A stretch of 64,000 nucleotides of DNA from Sapria himalayana (lineage: Eukaryota > Streptophyta > Magnoliopsida > Malpighiales > Rafflesiaceae): the NCBI GenBank assembly GCA_029783825.1, contig JAREIK010000343.1, positions 2,270,501 to 2,334,500 on the forward strand, read 5' to 3'. Position numbers and translations under genes: made by a program. Positions 1 through 11,169 of the stretch are shown here, one piece after another; the stretch's first letter is position 1, and every line of letters begins with the position of its first letter. Under the pieces are notes generated by a model, which ran no database searches, was not told the origin of the DNA, and saw nothing but the letters and a program-made list of their open reading frames with translations.

Positions 1-149
1 AAAATGTTCATCTAAAATAGCCAACATACAACTAAATTAAAAAGATAAGATAATACAAGTTCAATTAACTTGATTGAAGTTCAAGAGTTAAAATATTCAT
101 CATGTTCATTTGTAGGAAAAATTTATTGTGCATCAAGCATTCTCCATGT

Positions 150-383
150 TTACGAGTCTGTTAACGAGCTTGTTCACAAGCATGGTTAACGAGCTTGCTC
201 ACGAGCCTGTTTACGAGCTGACGAGCCGAGTTTGAGGGTACTCGGGCTCGGCTCATTTAACTTTCGGGCCTCAAAATGATATTCGGGCTCGGCTCGTTTA
301 ACTTACTAAACGAGTTCGAGCGAGCTTCTAACGAGCCGAACGCCGAGCAGCTCACGAGCAGCTCGGCTCGGTTACAGCCCTAT
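150..383. mobile_element. MITE-like repeat rich in GAGCCGAG / AACGAGC motifs
   Basis: A GC-rich island in AT-rich DNA, built of alternating forms of 'acgagc' and 'gagccgag' on both strands. It ends in 'ggttacagccctat', which resembles the conserved terminus of a widespread plant MITE group with such motifs (recalled from general knowledge, not searched). The other terminus is not clear, so the left edge is approximate. It has no coding capacity. Confidence 0.5.
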
Positions 384-495
384 GTGGGCGTAAGTGTAGT
401 TTATCATCATCATATATGTGTTTGAAGATATTACTAGTGGTGACATTACTATCTTCGATCTTCATATCTCATGAATCATCAACTGTCATCATCTC

Positions 496-690
496 TTATA
501 CCTTATCTAGAATGGTTAATCTCAAATTTCATAGTACTTCATACATGAAAATATCTCTATGATATATGGTCACAGTCTCGATCTCTTATTTGAAATAATA
601 TAGACTATCAGAGTCACAGAAAAAATAGACTCTGATATTACACTAGACTTCATAGAGGTTAATAGATCATATGTCATCTTAGATAGAATA
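496..690. repeat. Direct repeat, left copy (partner at about 1590-1722)
   Basis: The stretch with 'catagtacttcatacatg', 'cagtctcgatctc' and 'actctgatattacactaga' recurs about 1.1 kb downstream at 1590-1722 with scattered changes. The partner copy is interrupted at 1723 by the terminal repeat of a hAT element. This left copy reads on through the equivalent point, so it serves as an uninterrupted reference. The parent element is not recognised. Confidence 0.55.
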
Positions 691-694
691 TAAA

Positions 695-1030
695 AGTGTC
701 AATCATATAGGCATGCAATGGGGTAGGGCAGGGCCTGGGTGACCCTCCCATGCCCTACACCATCGAAAATTCTTTGACCCATGCCCCAACCCATGCCCTA
801 TTTTTGGAGGGGTAGGGCAAAGTAGAGTTTTTATGTCATGAGGCGGGGCATTGCCGGGTAATGCCCAATTGGGCCACCGTGCCATTACGAACACGACATG
901 ACTCAATTTTGGCCAGCCCTACATGGCATGTTAGCCCGAGCCTAGCCGATTCTTGCCGAGTCATGCCGAGTCAGGTAGGTTCGGGCATAGTTTTCTAGCT
1001 TAGCCCTACCCTAGCATAGCTAGGTCCTAC
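695..1030. mobile_element. GC-rich MITE-like cluster
   Basis: Begins near 'ggcatgcaatggggtagg' and carries inverted 'gccctac'/'gtagggc' and 'catgcccta'-type motifs on both strands, followed by 'gccgagtcatgccgagtc' repeats. The composition and self-complementarity suggest one or two short DNA transposons. I could not define clean terminal repeats or target duplications. An apparent minus-strand reading frame at 703-906 reflects this GC-rich repeat and is not called as a gene. Confidence 0.35.
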
Positions 1031-1346
1031 ATCCTAGGAGGCTAAGACTTCGAGTTAAAATCTGAGATCAACTCGCATAGTCGCACTCGGCTCATCGTCT
1101 CAATCTCAGAATTGTGGATTAATATTTTAATTTTTTTTTTTTACAAATTTCATATTTTAAGTTAATATTTATGAGTTGTGAGTGCGATATTATATTATAT
1201 TATTTATTAAGTTCACATAAATCACAAAAAATATTAACAAAACACATCAATTATTCATTCATCATTCAATCCAAAAATAAATAAAATAACACAAAGTCAT
1301 AACTCAAATCAAAACAACATAAAATAAACATCATAAATCTCAATCC
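1031..1346. other. AT-rich spacer, nothing recognised
   Basis: AT-rich sequence with a poly(T) run near 1130. No coding frame, RNA gene or transposon terminus is recognised here. Confidence 0.6.

Positions 1347-1431
<85 letters not shown>
1347..1431. repeat. (AAT)n microsatellite
   Basis: About 28 uninterrupted AAT/ATA units. Its length makes it likely to be polymorphic. On the minus strand it gives a meaningless poly-tyrosine frame. Confidence 0.97.
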
Positions 1432-1432
<1 letters not shown>

Positions 1433-1722
1433 CAGCAAGCTCAACCGCATCAATGACTCAATCTCAATGTCAACCCGTATGAGTATGAAACCGATCATCA
1501 TTGCGTAAATGTCTGATGATATTACTAGCAATGTATTCAACCTCCTAAAAGTTACCAATAACTCATTCGCTCTTGTTCCAATATGATCTCGATCATGAAT
1601 GTCCAACCACAAATATTCTCAATACTTCATGCATGCTAGTACCTATATGATATCTAGCCATAGTCTCGATCTCATATCCTTAATCACATTGATTACACCA
1701 GAAAAAAACTCTAATGTTATGC

Positions 1723-2348
1723 TAGAGGTGTCAAGTGAGTTGAGCAGCCCAGGACCAGCACAAGGCGCTGCCCGATTGAGCCTTGCCTGGCCCGACATGA
1801 CACGATCCAAACTGTGCTTGGACCAATGCCGGGTTGGCTCGAGGCACGATTCATTTTATGCTATGTTGAGCTCTCACGGGCATCATGTCAGGCCAGGCAT
1901 GACCCGGCTGTTTGACCTGAAGGCACGATTCATCGGCACGACCTGAACTGTGCCCCGGATCTCTAGTAGGGTTCGAGCGTGGCTCGAACTAGACCACCCA
2001 AATTTCTGCCTGAGTCCCTTGAGCCGTCTGGCTTACGCCCGACCCCGAGCCCATAAGCCAAAGCTTTTGGAACCATCAAGTCTAATCGACCCAACAGTCA
2101 AAAAGACTAAAAAAATAGTACATTTTTCAGCTGTTGGATTAACCCCCAATAGCTTAGGGTAAAAATCTGATGGATCATGGATGTTTGTTTATTCACAAAA
2201 AAAAATCAAAAAATCAAAAAAAAAAAATTAAAAAGATGCTTTTTTAAAATTACTTTTTTGATATATATAAATATACTACACTCATTCTCTAATATATTTC
2301 CTATTTTTATCAATATTCTCATTCTCTCTCTCTCTCTCTAACTCTCGT

Positions 2349-2385
<37 letters not shown>

Positions 2386-3385
2386 CTCTCTCTCTCTCTC
2401 TCTCCTTTTGGGACTTGGGTGTGGACTATGGTGCGTACATCAGATTCAAATATCAGACATCGCACATCGTCAAGCAAATGAGAATTTAGACTTTACGGAT
2501 ATTATTTTTTTAATTTTGTTTAATTTTTTTATTTTTAATTAATAGTTTAATATAAAATAATATTTAATTAAAAAATATAATTTAGAATATAATTAATAAA
2601 TTAATAAAAATTTAAAATAGTAATTTTAATAACGATAACAAAATTAACATTAACGTAAACATAGAAAATTTTAATATAGATAACAAATAATACAATGAAA
2701 AGGTCTGAGGCTGCCAAAACTTTGTTTTCTCATGTGGCCTCAACCCAAACATCTAAAAAAATATAAGAAAATCAATAATTTGGATTCACTTTAATTTTAT
2801 ACAAAATAAAAATATTAGGGGTGCCAATGAAAAATTAGCACAATGTAAATATTATAAAAATATAGTAACCTATAAGAGTTCATGAGGAACTGTGCACCTT
2901 AAGAGGCATGACAAACAATACATCAAAACACATTGTACATTATATCCTAAGAAAATGTAACTCCGTGGTGAGGTATTTGAGGTAGGATCTAGTTTAACCT
3001 ATATGTTGACCCCATTCATATATCACAATATGTTAGGGAGGAAATGCATGACCAAACTAATCATCATGTTAGGTCTTACTATTAGATTTTTGGATGATCC
3101 AAAGGTAGTCAGTATCATGCAGACTTATTTTCAGCATGTATATCATAAGATTTATAGGTCCACATATAGGAACCAAATATTAAAATTTTATTAGTTAGAA
3201 AAGGAAATAATAATTAATGAATTTAGAAAATATAGTGACAGGTATCCATAACATCTGATAACTTGGCCATTTATGAAAATATAGCGACGGGTGACCATGA
3301 CGTCTGAAAATATAGGTCCACATCACCGCACACTATGTAGATTCTAAATAGACACAATAAAAAAATATTAGGATTTTCGGAGGGA
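1723..3385 (+). mobile_element. Truncated hAT transposon, 5' part with BED zinc finger
   Basis: Starts with the terminal sequence 'tagaggtgtcaag', the same as the hAT copy at 36135-39550. A GC-rich subterminal region follows (to about 2060), with 'gcccgacatgacacg'-like motifs. From about 2700 to 3385 it aligns with the other copy at 37050-37745. Translation from about 2820 gives a BED-type finger with the pattern Q-C-K-Y-Y-K ... V-H-L-K-R-H. The second Cys is replaced by Tyr, and a TGA stop sits where such fingers have Trp. The linker 'IIINEFRKY' follows near 3210. Homology ends at about 3385, so the catalytic domain and right terminal repeat are missing. It also contains an (AT)n-(CT)n tract at 2350-2403. 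It is a dead 5' fragment. Confidence 0.75.
2350..2403. repeat. (AT)n(CT)n compound microsatellite
   Basis: About 15 AT units followed directly by about 12 CT units, inside the truncated hAT element. Confidence 0.95.
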
Positions 3386-3545
3386 TAACACATCTAATAA
3401 TTTTCTTATTTATGATACCATATTTTAATCCCTAAACTTTAAGCTCTAAATTCTAAAACATAAACCATAATTCATAATTTTTATTTTTAATAAAATAGTA
3501 TAATACTCTTTTAATTTATGAACCTCAAAATTCAGTAAAAATCTG
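3386..3545. other. AT-rich spacer between hAT fragment and pyrimidine tract
   Basis: No gene or repeat family is recognised. It lies just downstream of the point where the hAT homology stops. Confidence 0.5.
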
Positions 3546-3945
3546 TCCCCCTCCCTCCCTCTCTCTCTCTATCCCCCCCTCTCTCTATATCCCTCCCTCC
3601 CACTCTATCCCTCCGTCCCTCCTCTCTCTATCCCCCTCCCCCCTGCTCTCTCTCGTTATCCTCCCTTTCTCTCCCCCCTCCCCCCTCTCTCCCCTCCCCA
3701 TCTCTCTATCTTCCTTGTCTATTCTCCCTCTCTGTCACCGCCCTCCCTCTCTCTCCCTATCCTCCATCTTTCTGTCTCCTCCCTCTCTCTCTCCGGCTGT
3801 CTTCTCCATCCCCCCACTATCCTCCCTCTCTTTCTATCCTGTCTCCTCCCTTCCCCATCCTTCTGCCCTCTCTCTCCTCCATCTTTCTGTCTCTTCCCTC
3901 GCTGCTCCCACCATCTTCTCCGTCTCTCCAACCTCTCCCTCTAGG
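3546..3945. repeat. Long polypyrimidine (CT/CCT) tract downstream of RPL3
   Basis: About 400 bases almost wholly C and T on the plus strand ('ccctccctctctctc', 'cctccctttctctcc' and variants). It lies about 200 bp past the RPL3 stop codon, so RPL3 read-through RNA would be purine-rich here. RPL3 intron 2 carries the complementary composition, GA-rich on the plus strand. Small frames read from the tract on either strand are low-complexity artefacts. Confidence 0.9.
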
Positions 3946-4142
3946 ATTCCAACACAACTAAGCCGGCACTTGAATTAAGCAACAACCAAAAAGAGTAGCA
4001 GACTGGTCGAAGTAAATGGCAGAGGCAATCAATGGAAACAATAAAATTGTCGGTAGCGAGTACAAAGCTTGAAGGGGAGCTCAGAAAAGTGATCAACAAG
4101 AAAACTATAACAATAAAAGGGTTAAAGGGAGTAAAAACTCTC

Positions 4143-5618
4143 TTAAGCCTTTAGACGACCATAGAAGCTTTGCTTCTCCTTAGTAGTCTGGAAGCGTCCC
4201 TTTCCAAACTTCGAAGCAGTGTCCATAAACTTTATGTTGATGGTCTCTAAAGCTGCACGAGACGTCTGTCGATAGAGTGATTGGCGCAGGGTAATAACTC
4301 TCTTCTTGGTTCCAGGACAGCATCCCTTTATCATCACATAGTCATCTTTCACGATTCCATAGTGCGGGAAACCACCCATTGGCGTTATATCCTTATCAGT
4401 CCTGTTGACCCAAAATTGAGTGAGCGCATGAGAGAGAGAGAGAGAGAGAGTGTGTGTGTGTGTGTCTGCGAGAGAGAGAGAAGGGAGGGGGGAACAGCTG
4501 GAGGGAGAGAGGGTGCGGGGAAGGGAGGAAAGGATGGGGGAGAGGAAGTGGGAGGAAGGGGAGAGAGAGAGAAGAAAGGGGTTAGATTATTCGTGTACCT
4601 ATCAAACTCGGTCATTGCCAGGTGGGACTCCTGGCCGCACTTTCCGATCTTGTACACTTTTTTGTTCATCTCGGTGCGGTGGTGATAGCCCTTCTGACCA
4701 GCCCTAGCCACCGTGTACGAGACTCTAGCAGGATGCCAGGCGCCAATGCAGGCAACCTTACGCAGACCACGATGAGTCTTCCGAGGAAGACGCGTCACGC
4801 CCCAGCGAGAAACGACGCCCTCCGTACCCTTCCCCTTCGTAACTGCGATCACGTCAATCATTTCATCCTTCTGGAAGATAGCGTCTACGGGAACTTCCTT
4901 CTCGAAGAATCGGTAGGCGAAGTCGACTTTTTCAGGAACGGAACCGCCGTTGACCTGAATTTCCATTAAATGAGCCTTCTTCTGCTTCAGACCCCTCATC
5001 TTCCTTATCTGGGTGTGCGCCAGAACACGAACAACAGAAGAGTACTTCTTCATCCTCTCCAACTGCCGCTCGATGCTGTTCTTGCCATCTTCTGTTGAGA
5101 ACTGCTTTGCGTACTTGGTGAAGGCTAGCTTCTTCGATTTGGACCAGCACTTGTAGAACCTCCTCTTCACCTCCTCACTCAGATGCTGCGCCCAGACGGT
5201 GCTCAGAGAGCGCAAGCCGCGTGGAGTCTTCAGGTAGCCCACCACGCCCACCACCACCATGGGAGGCGCCTCAATGATGGTCACGGCCTCGCACGCCTCC
5301 TTCTTGTGGAGCTTGGATCCGGGCTTGTCGACCTCCCTGACAATATGGGTCATCCCTGCCTTGTACCCCATGAACGCGGTCAGCCTGCAGGGCTTGCTGG
5401 GATCATCCTTGGGAAACGCCCTCACTACATCCAACCACACCAAAAAAAAAAAAGCAAGACAAAACCAGCAAATGTTATTGTTTTCTTTGTCAACACCACA
5501 CAGATCACACCAGGAGGGTGATGGTTCACGTACCTGTTCCTCTGTGACGGCGAGATCTCTTCTTAGGGAGGAACCCTAGGGAACCATGCCTCGGGTGCTC
5601 AAATTTCCGATGAGACAT
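4143..5618 (-). CDS. RPL3: 60S ribosomal protein L3 (uL3), three coding exons, intact
   Basis: Core protein of the large cytosolic ribosomal subunit; in the uL3 family its loops reach towards the peptidyl transferase centre. Coding exons on the minus strand are 5618-5534 (85 nt), 5424-4599 (826 nt) and 4401-4143 (259 nt), total 1170 nt or 389 residues plus TAA. That equals the usual plant length. Introns 5533-5425 and 4598-4402 both start GT and end AG and join in frame. The ATG is fixed by the family N-terminus [16 protein letters not shown]. The diagnostic block [20 protein letters not shown] is intact, as are [11 protein letters not shown] and the C-terminal GRFQTT motif. No frameshift or premature stop is present. 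'TGTTCTAG' nine bases upstream of the ATG could be the acceptor of a 5'-UTR intron. If intron 2 is retained, the frame stays open through it and stops at 4385, giving a truncated product. Monocot-like residues occur near the C-terminus ([20 protein letters not shown]). Confidence 0.96.
4429..4580. repeat. GA/GT microsatellite and purine tract within RPL3 intron 2
   Basis: On the plus strand it runs (AG)n, (TG)n, (AG)n, then about 90 bases of G/A. It fills most of the 197-bp intron. In the RPL3 transcript it is pyrimidine-rich and leads into the 3' splice site. It is complementary in composition to the pyrimidine tract beyond the last exon. Confidence 0.93.
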
Positions 5619-5939
5619 TTTCTCGGACTAGAACAAAAATAACCCAGAAAAATTACAAAATACAGCACAAAAAACTTAAGACAGCAAGCAAGACACGAAC
5701 ACTCCACTATAAAGCGAGAGTTATTTCTGAATGTAAAAGCATAAGTCAAAAAGAGTTGGCAAGTGAAATCGATTTAAGATTTAATTATATTTTTTGATTT
5801 TATATTTCTATTTGAGTTAATTTTATATTATTTAATTATTGATGCAGAGGGCGCATTAGGATTGTAATTTTTATGAATAATGCATGTCTAAAAAAATTAT
5901 GTCAAAAATATTATTTCCCTTTAGATTATATTTTATTTA
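5619..5939 (-). promoter_or_regulatory. RPL3 5' flank; promoter expected but not resolved
   Basis: The only upstream region before transposon sequence begins. A 'CTTTATAG' TATA-like string occurs on the minus strand near 5712. No clear telo-box or TGGGCC site II element is seen, although these are common in plant ribosomal protein promoters. The region is short (about 300 bp) before the copia remnant. The transcription start cannot be placed from sequence alone. Confidence 0.35.
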
Positions 5940-7560
5940 CTGTATTGTTTATTTTATTATTTTATAATTGAGTTTTATATTTTTTAAATTATTATTGCAT
6001 ATTTTATTTTTATAATAATAATATTGGAGGCAGAATTTACAATAATGATATTATAGTAGTTAAATCATGTCTAGGAAAGTTATATCAAAAATACAATAAA
6101 AGCCTCTAGGTTTAATATTAATGCTTTTTCTTTATGGAACAACAAAAGTCAAAGTAATTTTGAGAAAAAATAATTAATTAAATGCAATTGAAAGAAGACA
6201 CAGGAAATTACTAAAGACTCTACACTTAAAGAGAAGACTGTACGGGGCATTTGGTAATTTCCATTTTACAATTGGTACTAGCTACTAAAGTACTATCCAA
6301 TATGGTGAGAAAATATATATCATAGAAAATTTGAAATACTCTCATAAGCATGTATGAGGTAAAATCACTTCAACACAAGATCTTCTTAAATTGAATACTC
6401 TACACTCTTCAAATGACAAAATCTAATACAGTAAATGATCATATCAACATATTGAATACTATATTCTCAACTTACCATGTTGAATTATAAATTTTTTTTA
6501 AAAAAAATTATGTGCTGAGATTTTAATTTAAATTTTATCTGGTTCGTATGATTAGCTCATCTTCAATCTAATGAATAATATACTTACGGATTATCTAATC
6601 TTAAATGATATTGCAATGATTTCTTTAGAAAAAGAAAACATATTCAAAAATATAGAGGACATATATGTAAATACACAGTAAGTAAAAGCTTTGACGATGA
6701 TACGAAAAGAATTAACAAAGTATGTCGTCTTATAGTGATAGACAAAATTATAATAGATTAAAATCAAAAAATAAAAAAAAATTATTATGTAATACAACTA
6801 TAACAAAAAAAAAATATTTCAAAAAAAAATATTCATATAAAAAAAGTAAAGATGATGACTTATTAAATATTCAAGGAAATATAACAAGTATCTATGATGA
6901 TATTAAAATCTTCAAAATAGACTCAAAATGTTTATGGCATGACATTTTAAAACGAATAGTTTCACAAATATGAACTAAACTCAAGAAATTCTAAACATAT
7001 GAGTGATGATCATAATTTTATGATGAATGATATTAATACTATCTAGTTAAAAATATTTGATAAAATGATTCATATCATACAAGAGGTATGACAAGTGATG
7101 AATATTAATAAATTTTATAGGAGCATTATTATGAGATCTCACTACTTGGAAGATAATTATCAACAGAAATATAATTTTTATAGAAAACAACTACAAACAA
7201 TAGACAGAAATTAATACATGAAAAAGAATTAAACTACAATAGTAAATGTGAAAAATAATTTGAAATAATCAACTTCAATATTTAAAGAGAAAGCATCAAA
7301 ATACAAAATAGAAAAATAAGTTGAGTTGGAGACTTGAAAATTTAGTTAGCCAACTTGTGATAAAAAACTACTAGCTCGACACTGAGAGTATATTATGTAA
7401 AATAATATTACTTATTATGTTCTAATAAATGATAGATAATCATTAATATTTCATGAAGTTACAAATAACTCATGTACATCTCTATGGATAACAACAATAA
7501 AAAAATTAAAATTCTACACAAAATAAAACTTGAGAGTCAACATCATTGCCATAATAAATA
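5940..7560 (+). mobile_element. Decayed Ty1-copia fragment (LTR end, gag, protease region, start of RT)
   Basis: Same family as the copia element at 25036-29602. Landmarks: the LTR end near 6020; 'caagatcttctta' (6377), matching gag at 25750; the gag segment 6430-6580, matching 25810-25945; 'gtaaatac' plus 'gctttgacgatgatacga' (6668-6700), matching 26040-26075; and the region before integrase at 6985-7095, matching 26360-26465. At about 7138 it jumps to sequence equivalent to about 27580, so the whole integrase domain is deleted. Similarity is lost near 7560. It is AT-enriched with many stops and no usable frame. Its 7140-7560 part is closely similar to 44806-45230. Confidence 0.7.
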
Positions 7561-8663
7561 ATCATTCTCATTATATATCAATCATTCACCCTTTAAGATA
7601 AACAAATTATATTAAAGATCTTGAGATATGTCTTTCTCACAAACTCTAGCACACCAAGAAATTATTTATTTTTTCAAATATACTTACTTTATTCTCAATC
7701 AATTTCTAATACAAAATAAATTAGTATCTAAAACATTGAGATAGATCTTCATTTGATACTCTAAACTCAAAGAATATATAAATATTTTTTTATCAAATAC
7801 TAATAGAATTTTGATGAAGACAGATATTAATATTTGTAACCAAAACTCATTTTTAATGAATCTCATAAAGTATTAATCCATATATTATACCTAGATCAAC
7901 TCTTCCTCCTTTACCTATGGCCTTGCATGAACCATCAATTTGTAAGTAGAATTATTTGTTGACTATATTTAACAAAGTTAGTATTCATTATGATGTTACT
8001 CTCTTTGAGTCATCACATCAACGAACAAATTCATATCACATTAAGTTTGCAGAGAATAAGATTTCTTAAACAAATATATCTAATTTCAAGATAAATGATA
8101 TAGTAGTTCACGACTCTTTACCAATACATACTTAAGTTGAATTGGTATTTAAAAAACTTGATCATCAAAAATCTTAAATATATACCATAATAAAGAGACA
8201 TGCCCAACATGTTCAAACCAAAACAAATTTATTGATGAATCAAATGATCCTGTAACCAAGCTCTCTAATTTTGAATTTTCAATCATTCTCTTAAAAAAAC
8301 ATTATATACAATACCCATTCGCACAAATATTGCTAAATTCTAATATTATTCTTCCTTTTGTTTCTTTTATTACTGTTCTTGATATTATCACACATAATTG
8401 TTCAATATAATTACATGTTTAGATTAAAAAGTAAATCATCTTAAAATAATATTTTTAGCAATGAGAGTTAACAACACATTTGATGCCTACTACCAACACA
8501 CTTATTCTCAAGTGACCAAAAGAATCTCAGCATAAATTCTCATTTTTCTTGCAATATATTACAATCAGATGATACCTGAAAAGATCTAACATATATATTT
8601 TTTATAATTATCTTGAAAAGGAAATATATATCAAGTAGTTATATGAATTTTAAGTAACACAAT
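7561..8663. other. AT-rich region with no recognisable gene
   Basis: No long frame, RNA gene or transposon terminus recognised on either strand. Codon-like composition is absent. It is probably decayed transposon sequence. Copy 2 of the duplication has no counterpart for it. Confidence 0.5.
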
Positions 8664-8736
8664 AAAATAAAATTAATAGATTATAAAAGATATTACAAGA
8701 CCTAAAATATTTATCAAGAATCTGATTTATAAAATT

Positions 8737-9207
8737 TTCACAAATAATTATCTCATTTAAATTATACAAATATGTTACTGCTTTTTTATTCTCACAAAAT
8801 AATCCTAATAATAGAAATTTTTTTAATTATCTATATAAATACTATTCTAATGTTGATAATAATAAATTAGAAATAACTCTATTCAATGGTACCTTTAAGC
8901 ATAATTTCATATGAAGAACATAGAGAAACTCAAATATTTTTTAAAATAAAAGTAACTTGCTTTATAAGTAGTTCACAAACAAACAGCTCATTTGAATTAC
9001 ATATATGCATTATTGACTTTTCTTTATTTCTTCAAAAATTCCTAATTGTATAATATTTTTATTAATTTTCTACATAAATAATATTTTGATTATGAAAAAT
9101 AACAAGTTATTAATCACTCTACTCAATAAGTACCTTCAAATATAATTTTAAGCAACAAACCATATTATACTCAAATATTTTCTTGATATTAAAGTAACTT
9201 ACTTTAC
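8737..9207. repeat. Two tandem ~235-bp units
   Basis: Unit 1 (8737-8971) and unit 2 (8972-9207) share ordered landmarks: 'ttcacaaa', 'ctcattt.aatta', 'taatcctaat / attcctaatt', 'ttaattttctacataaata'-like, 'ctctactcaa', 'gtacctt', 'aactcaaatatttt' and 'aagtaactt'. The two have diverged, so the duplication is old. Both units also occur in copy 2 (about 53740-54215). Function unknown. Confidence 0.6.
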
Positions 9208-11169
9208 AAGAAATATTATTTTATTATAAAATATATATATACTTAATATTTTTATTAAAATTTAGCTTTTATGTTATGCTCTAGTAGATATTTCTATTAA
9301 TCCCAATACTACCTTCATTTATGATACGATCACTCTAATTAACACTACTACTTATTAAAAAATTATATAAAATATTAATTATCTGACTATCATCAGATAA
9401 GATAAAATATTCAAAGTCAATATATGAATTATTTCTTATAATATCTTGAATAGATTTACATAACACAACTCTTCGAAACTAAATTAAATGAATATATCCA
9501 AGACATGAAATCTTTTTTAGAAATCATACATTTATAATAACTTGGGTATTCAAATTCTGGTGGTTAGCAAATTCTAGTGAAGAAGTCTCCATAACACAAG
9601 TATTCAGATACTAAATTAAGTGAATAAGTCTCATGTATAATTTGACACTACGATAAGATCTTATGTTTTCTTCAAGACAATTTTATTTCTTGAAAAAATA
9701 AGAAGCAATAAGTTATTTCAAAAATAATAATGATATAGAATTAAAAGCGATAACTTTACTTACTTAACACATACTTTGAATATGACATCTGTCTAAGAAG
9801 ATCATATATGCAATCTTTTCTCATACACGTCCTTTTCCATGGAAACCAAGAAGCAAAACATGTATCCTTGAAAATAATATGTTACAAGACTAAACCCAAA
9901 AAATGAATTATTTCTTTGTAAAATAAAGATGCAAAATAAAATCATACTACAATATACATTTAGATAGTAAACCAATTAGCACACATTTTAATGAAAGTTT
10001 TGAATAGTCATCAACTTATTTTTTTTCTTCAAACTTAGTATTATAGATTTATAAGCACGAACATAACGCAATATGTCAATATTTTTCTTATTATTTATTA
10101 GTTTTTTTATAATTTAGATGAAAATATCTGATCTATGAGTTAGCCCAATCACTATTGACGATTATAGAAAGATATTTGATATATGAATATTTTGAGTATT
10201 ATTACATTTATTTTTTTTTAATATTTTCTTTTATAACAATTACTTAATGATCTTTATTGTATTGAATAATACATGGTTCAAATTTAAAGTTTTTTTATAT
10301 TTTTTTCCCATTTAGTGGACATTACATAAGGAACGATGGTGTTTATGCAATAAGAAATTGCTATGTATATGCTTTACCACTAGCCATTGTAGCAATACCA
10401 CATGACCTATGCAAGAATAATGTCAATGAGCTCATGTCTACTAACATTGTGACACTAGCCATTGCCTAGGCAAGGGTCATTGACCATGCCCAAGAAGGAA
10501 CCAAGCTGGGCATGCATGGACTCTTGCCACTAGCCAATAAAGATTCTTTGCCAATCCAATCTAGCATGCCCATCAAAAATCATGTTGCCCACCAAGCCAA
10601 ACACATGCAAGGATAGTATGATGAAGATTAATCATACCAACAAGCAAATGCAAATGCAATATGAACCAAACAAAAAAATCAATATATATGTATATTAACA
10701 AAAAAATTACCATCCTTGTTAAATTTTTAATATAAAAATTTAACAAAACATTTACATAAAATATTGAAATTCAAATATTAAACAAGAAATCAAACTAACA
10801 AATCTCAATCAATTAATTCAAATATTATTTCCGCCACTTTTTGCCAATATAATGAGCTACATGATATTTGCTATGGATTTAATTAAATTCAAAGAAATAA
10901 TAATGATATATTTTAAGTTTACTCAATTTGCCAGACAATCAAATCAAGAGCAACCAAATAAAACCATAAAGAATTAGTAATGATGAAAAAAAACATATAT
11001 GAAAAAAGCATATATAGATACATATATATATATATAAACTTTCATTAATACACCCATATATACACACATATATTTATATTTACTCTCTTTCACCTTCATA
11101 ACAAGAATATTTTCAATATTTGTATTAATAATTAATAAAAACTTTTTATTTTTTGATTGATGAAAATTT
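9208..11169. other. No gene seen; includes a GC-richer island at 10315-10640
   Basis: AT-rich, except for 10315-10640 ('cactagccattg', 'catgcccaagaagg', 'gggcatgcatgg'), which is also present in copy 2 at 55318-55640. The island shows no stop-free frame conserved between the copies. Nothing here is recognised. Confidence 0.5.

Noticed and set aside
1346..1612. Minus-strand frame with a poly-tyrosine tail
   Set aside because: Produced by the (AAT)n microsatellite.
4622..5579. Plus-strand frames of 106-115 codons across the RPL3 exons
   Set aside because: Antisense shadows of a clearly coding minus-strand exon.
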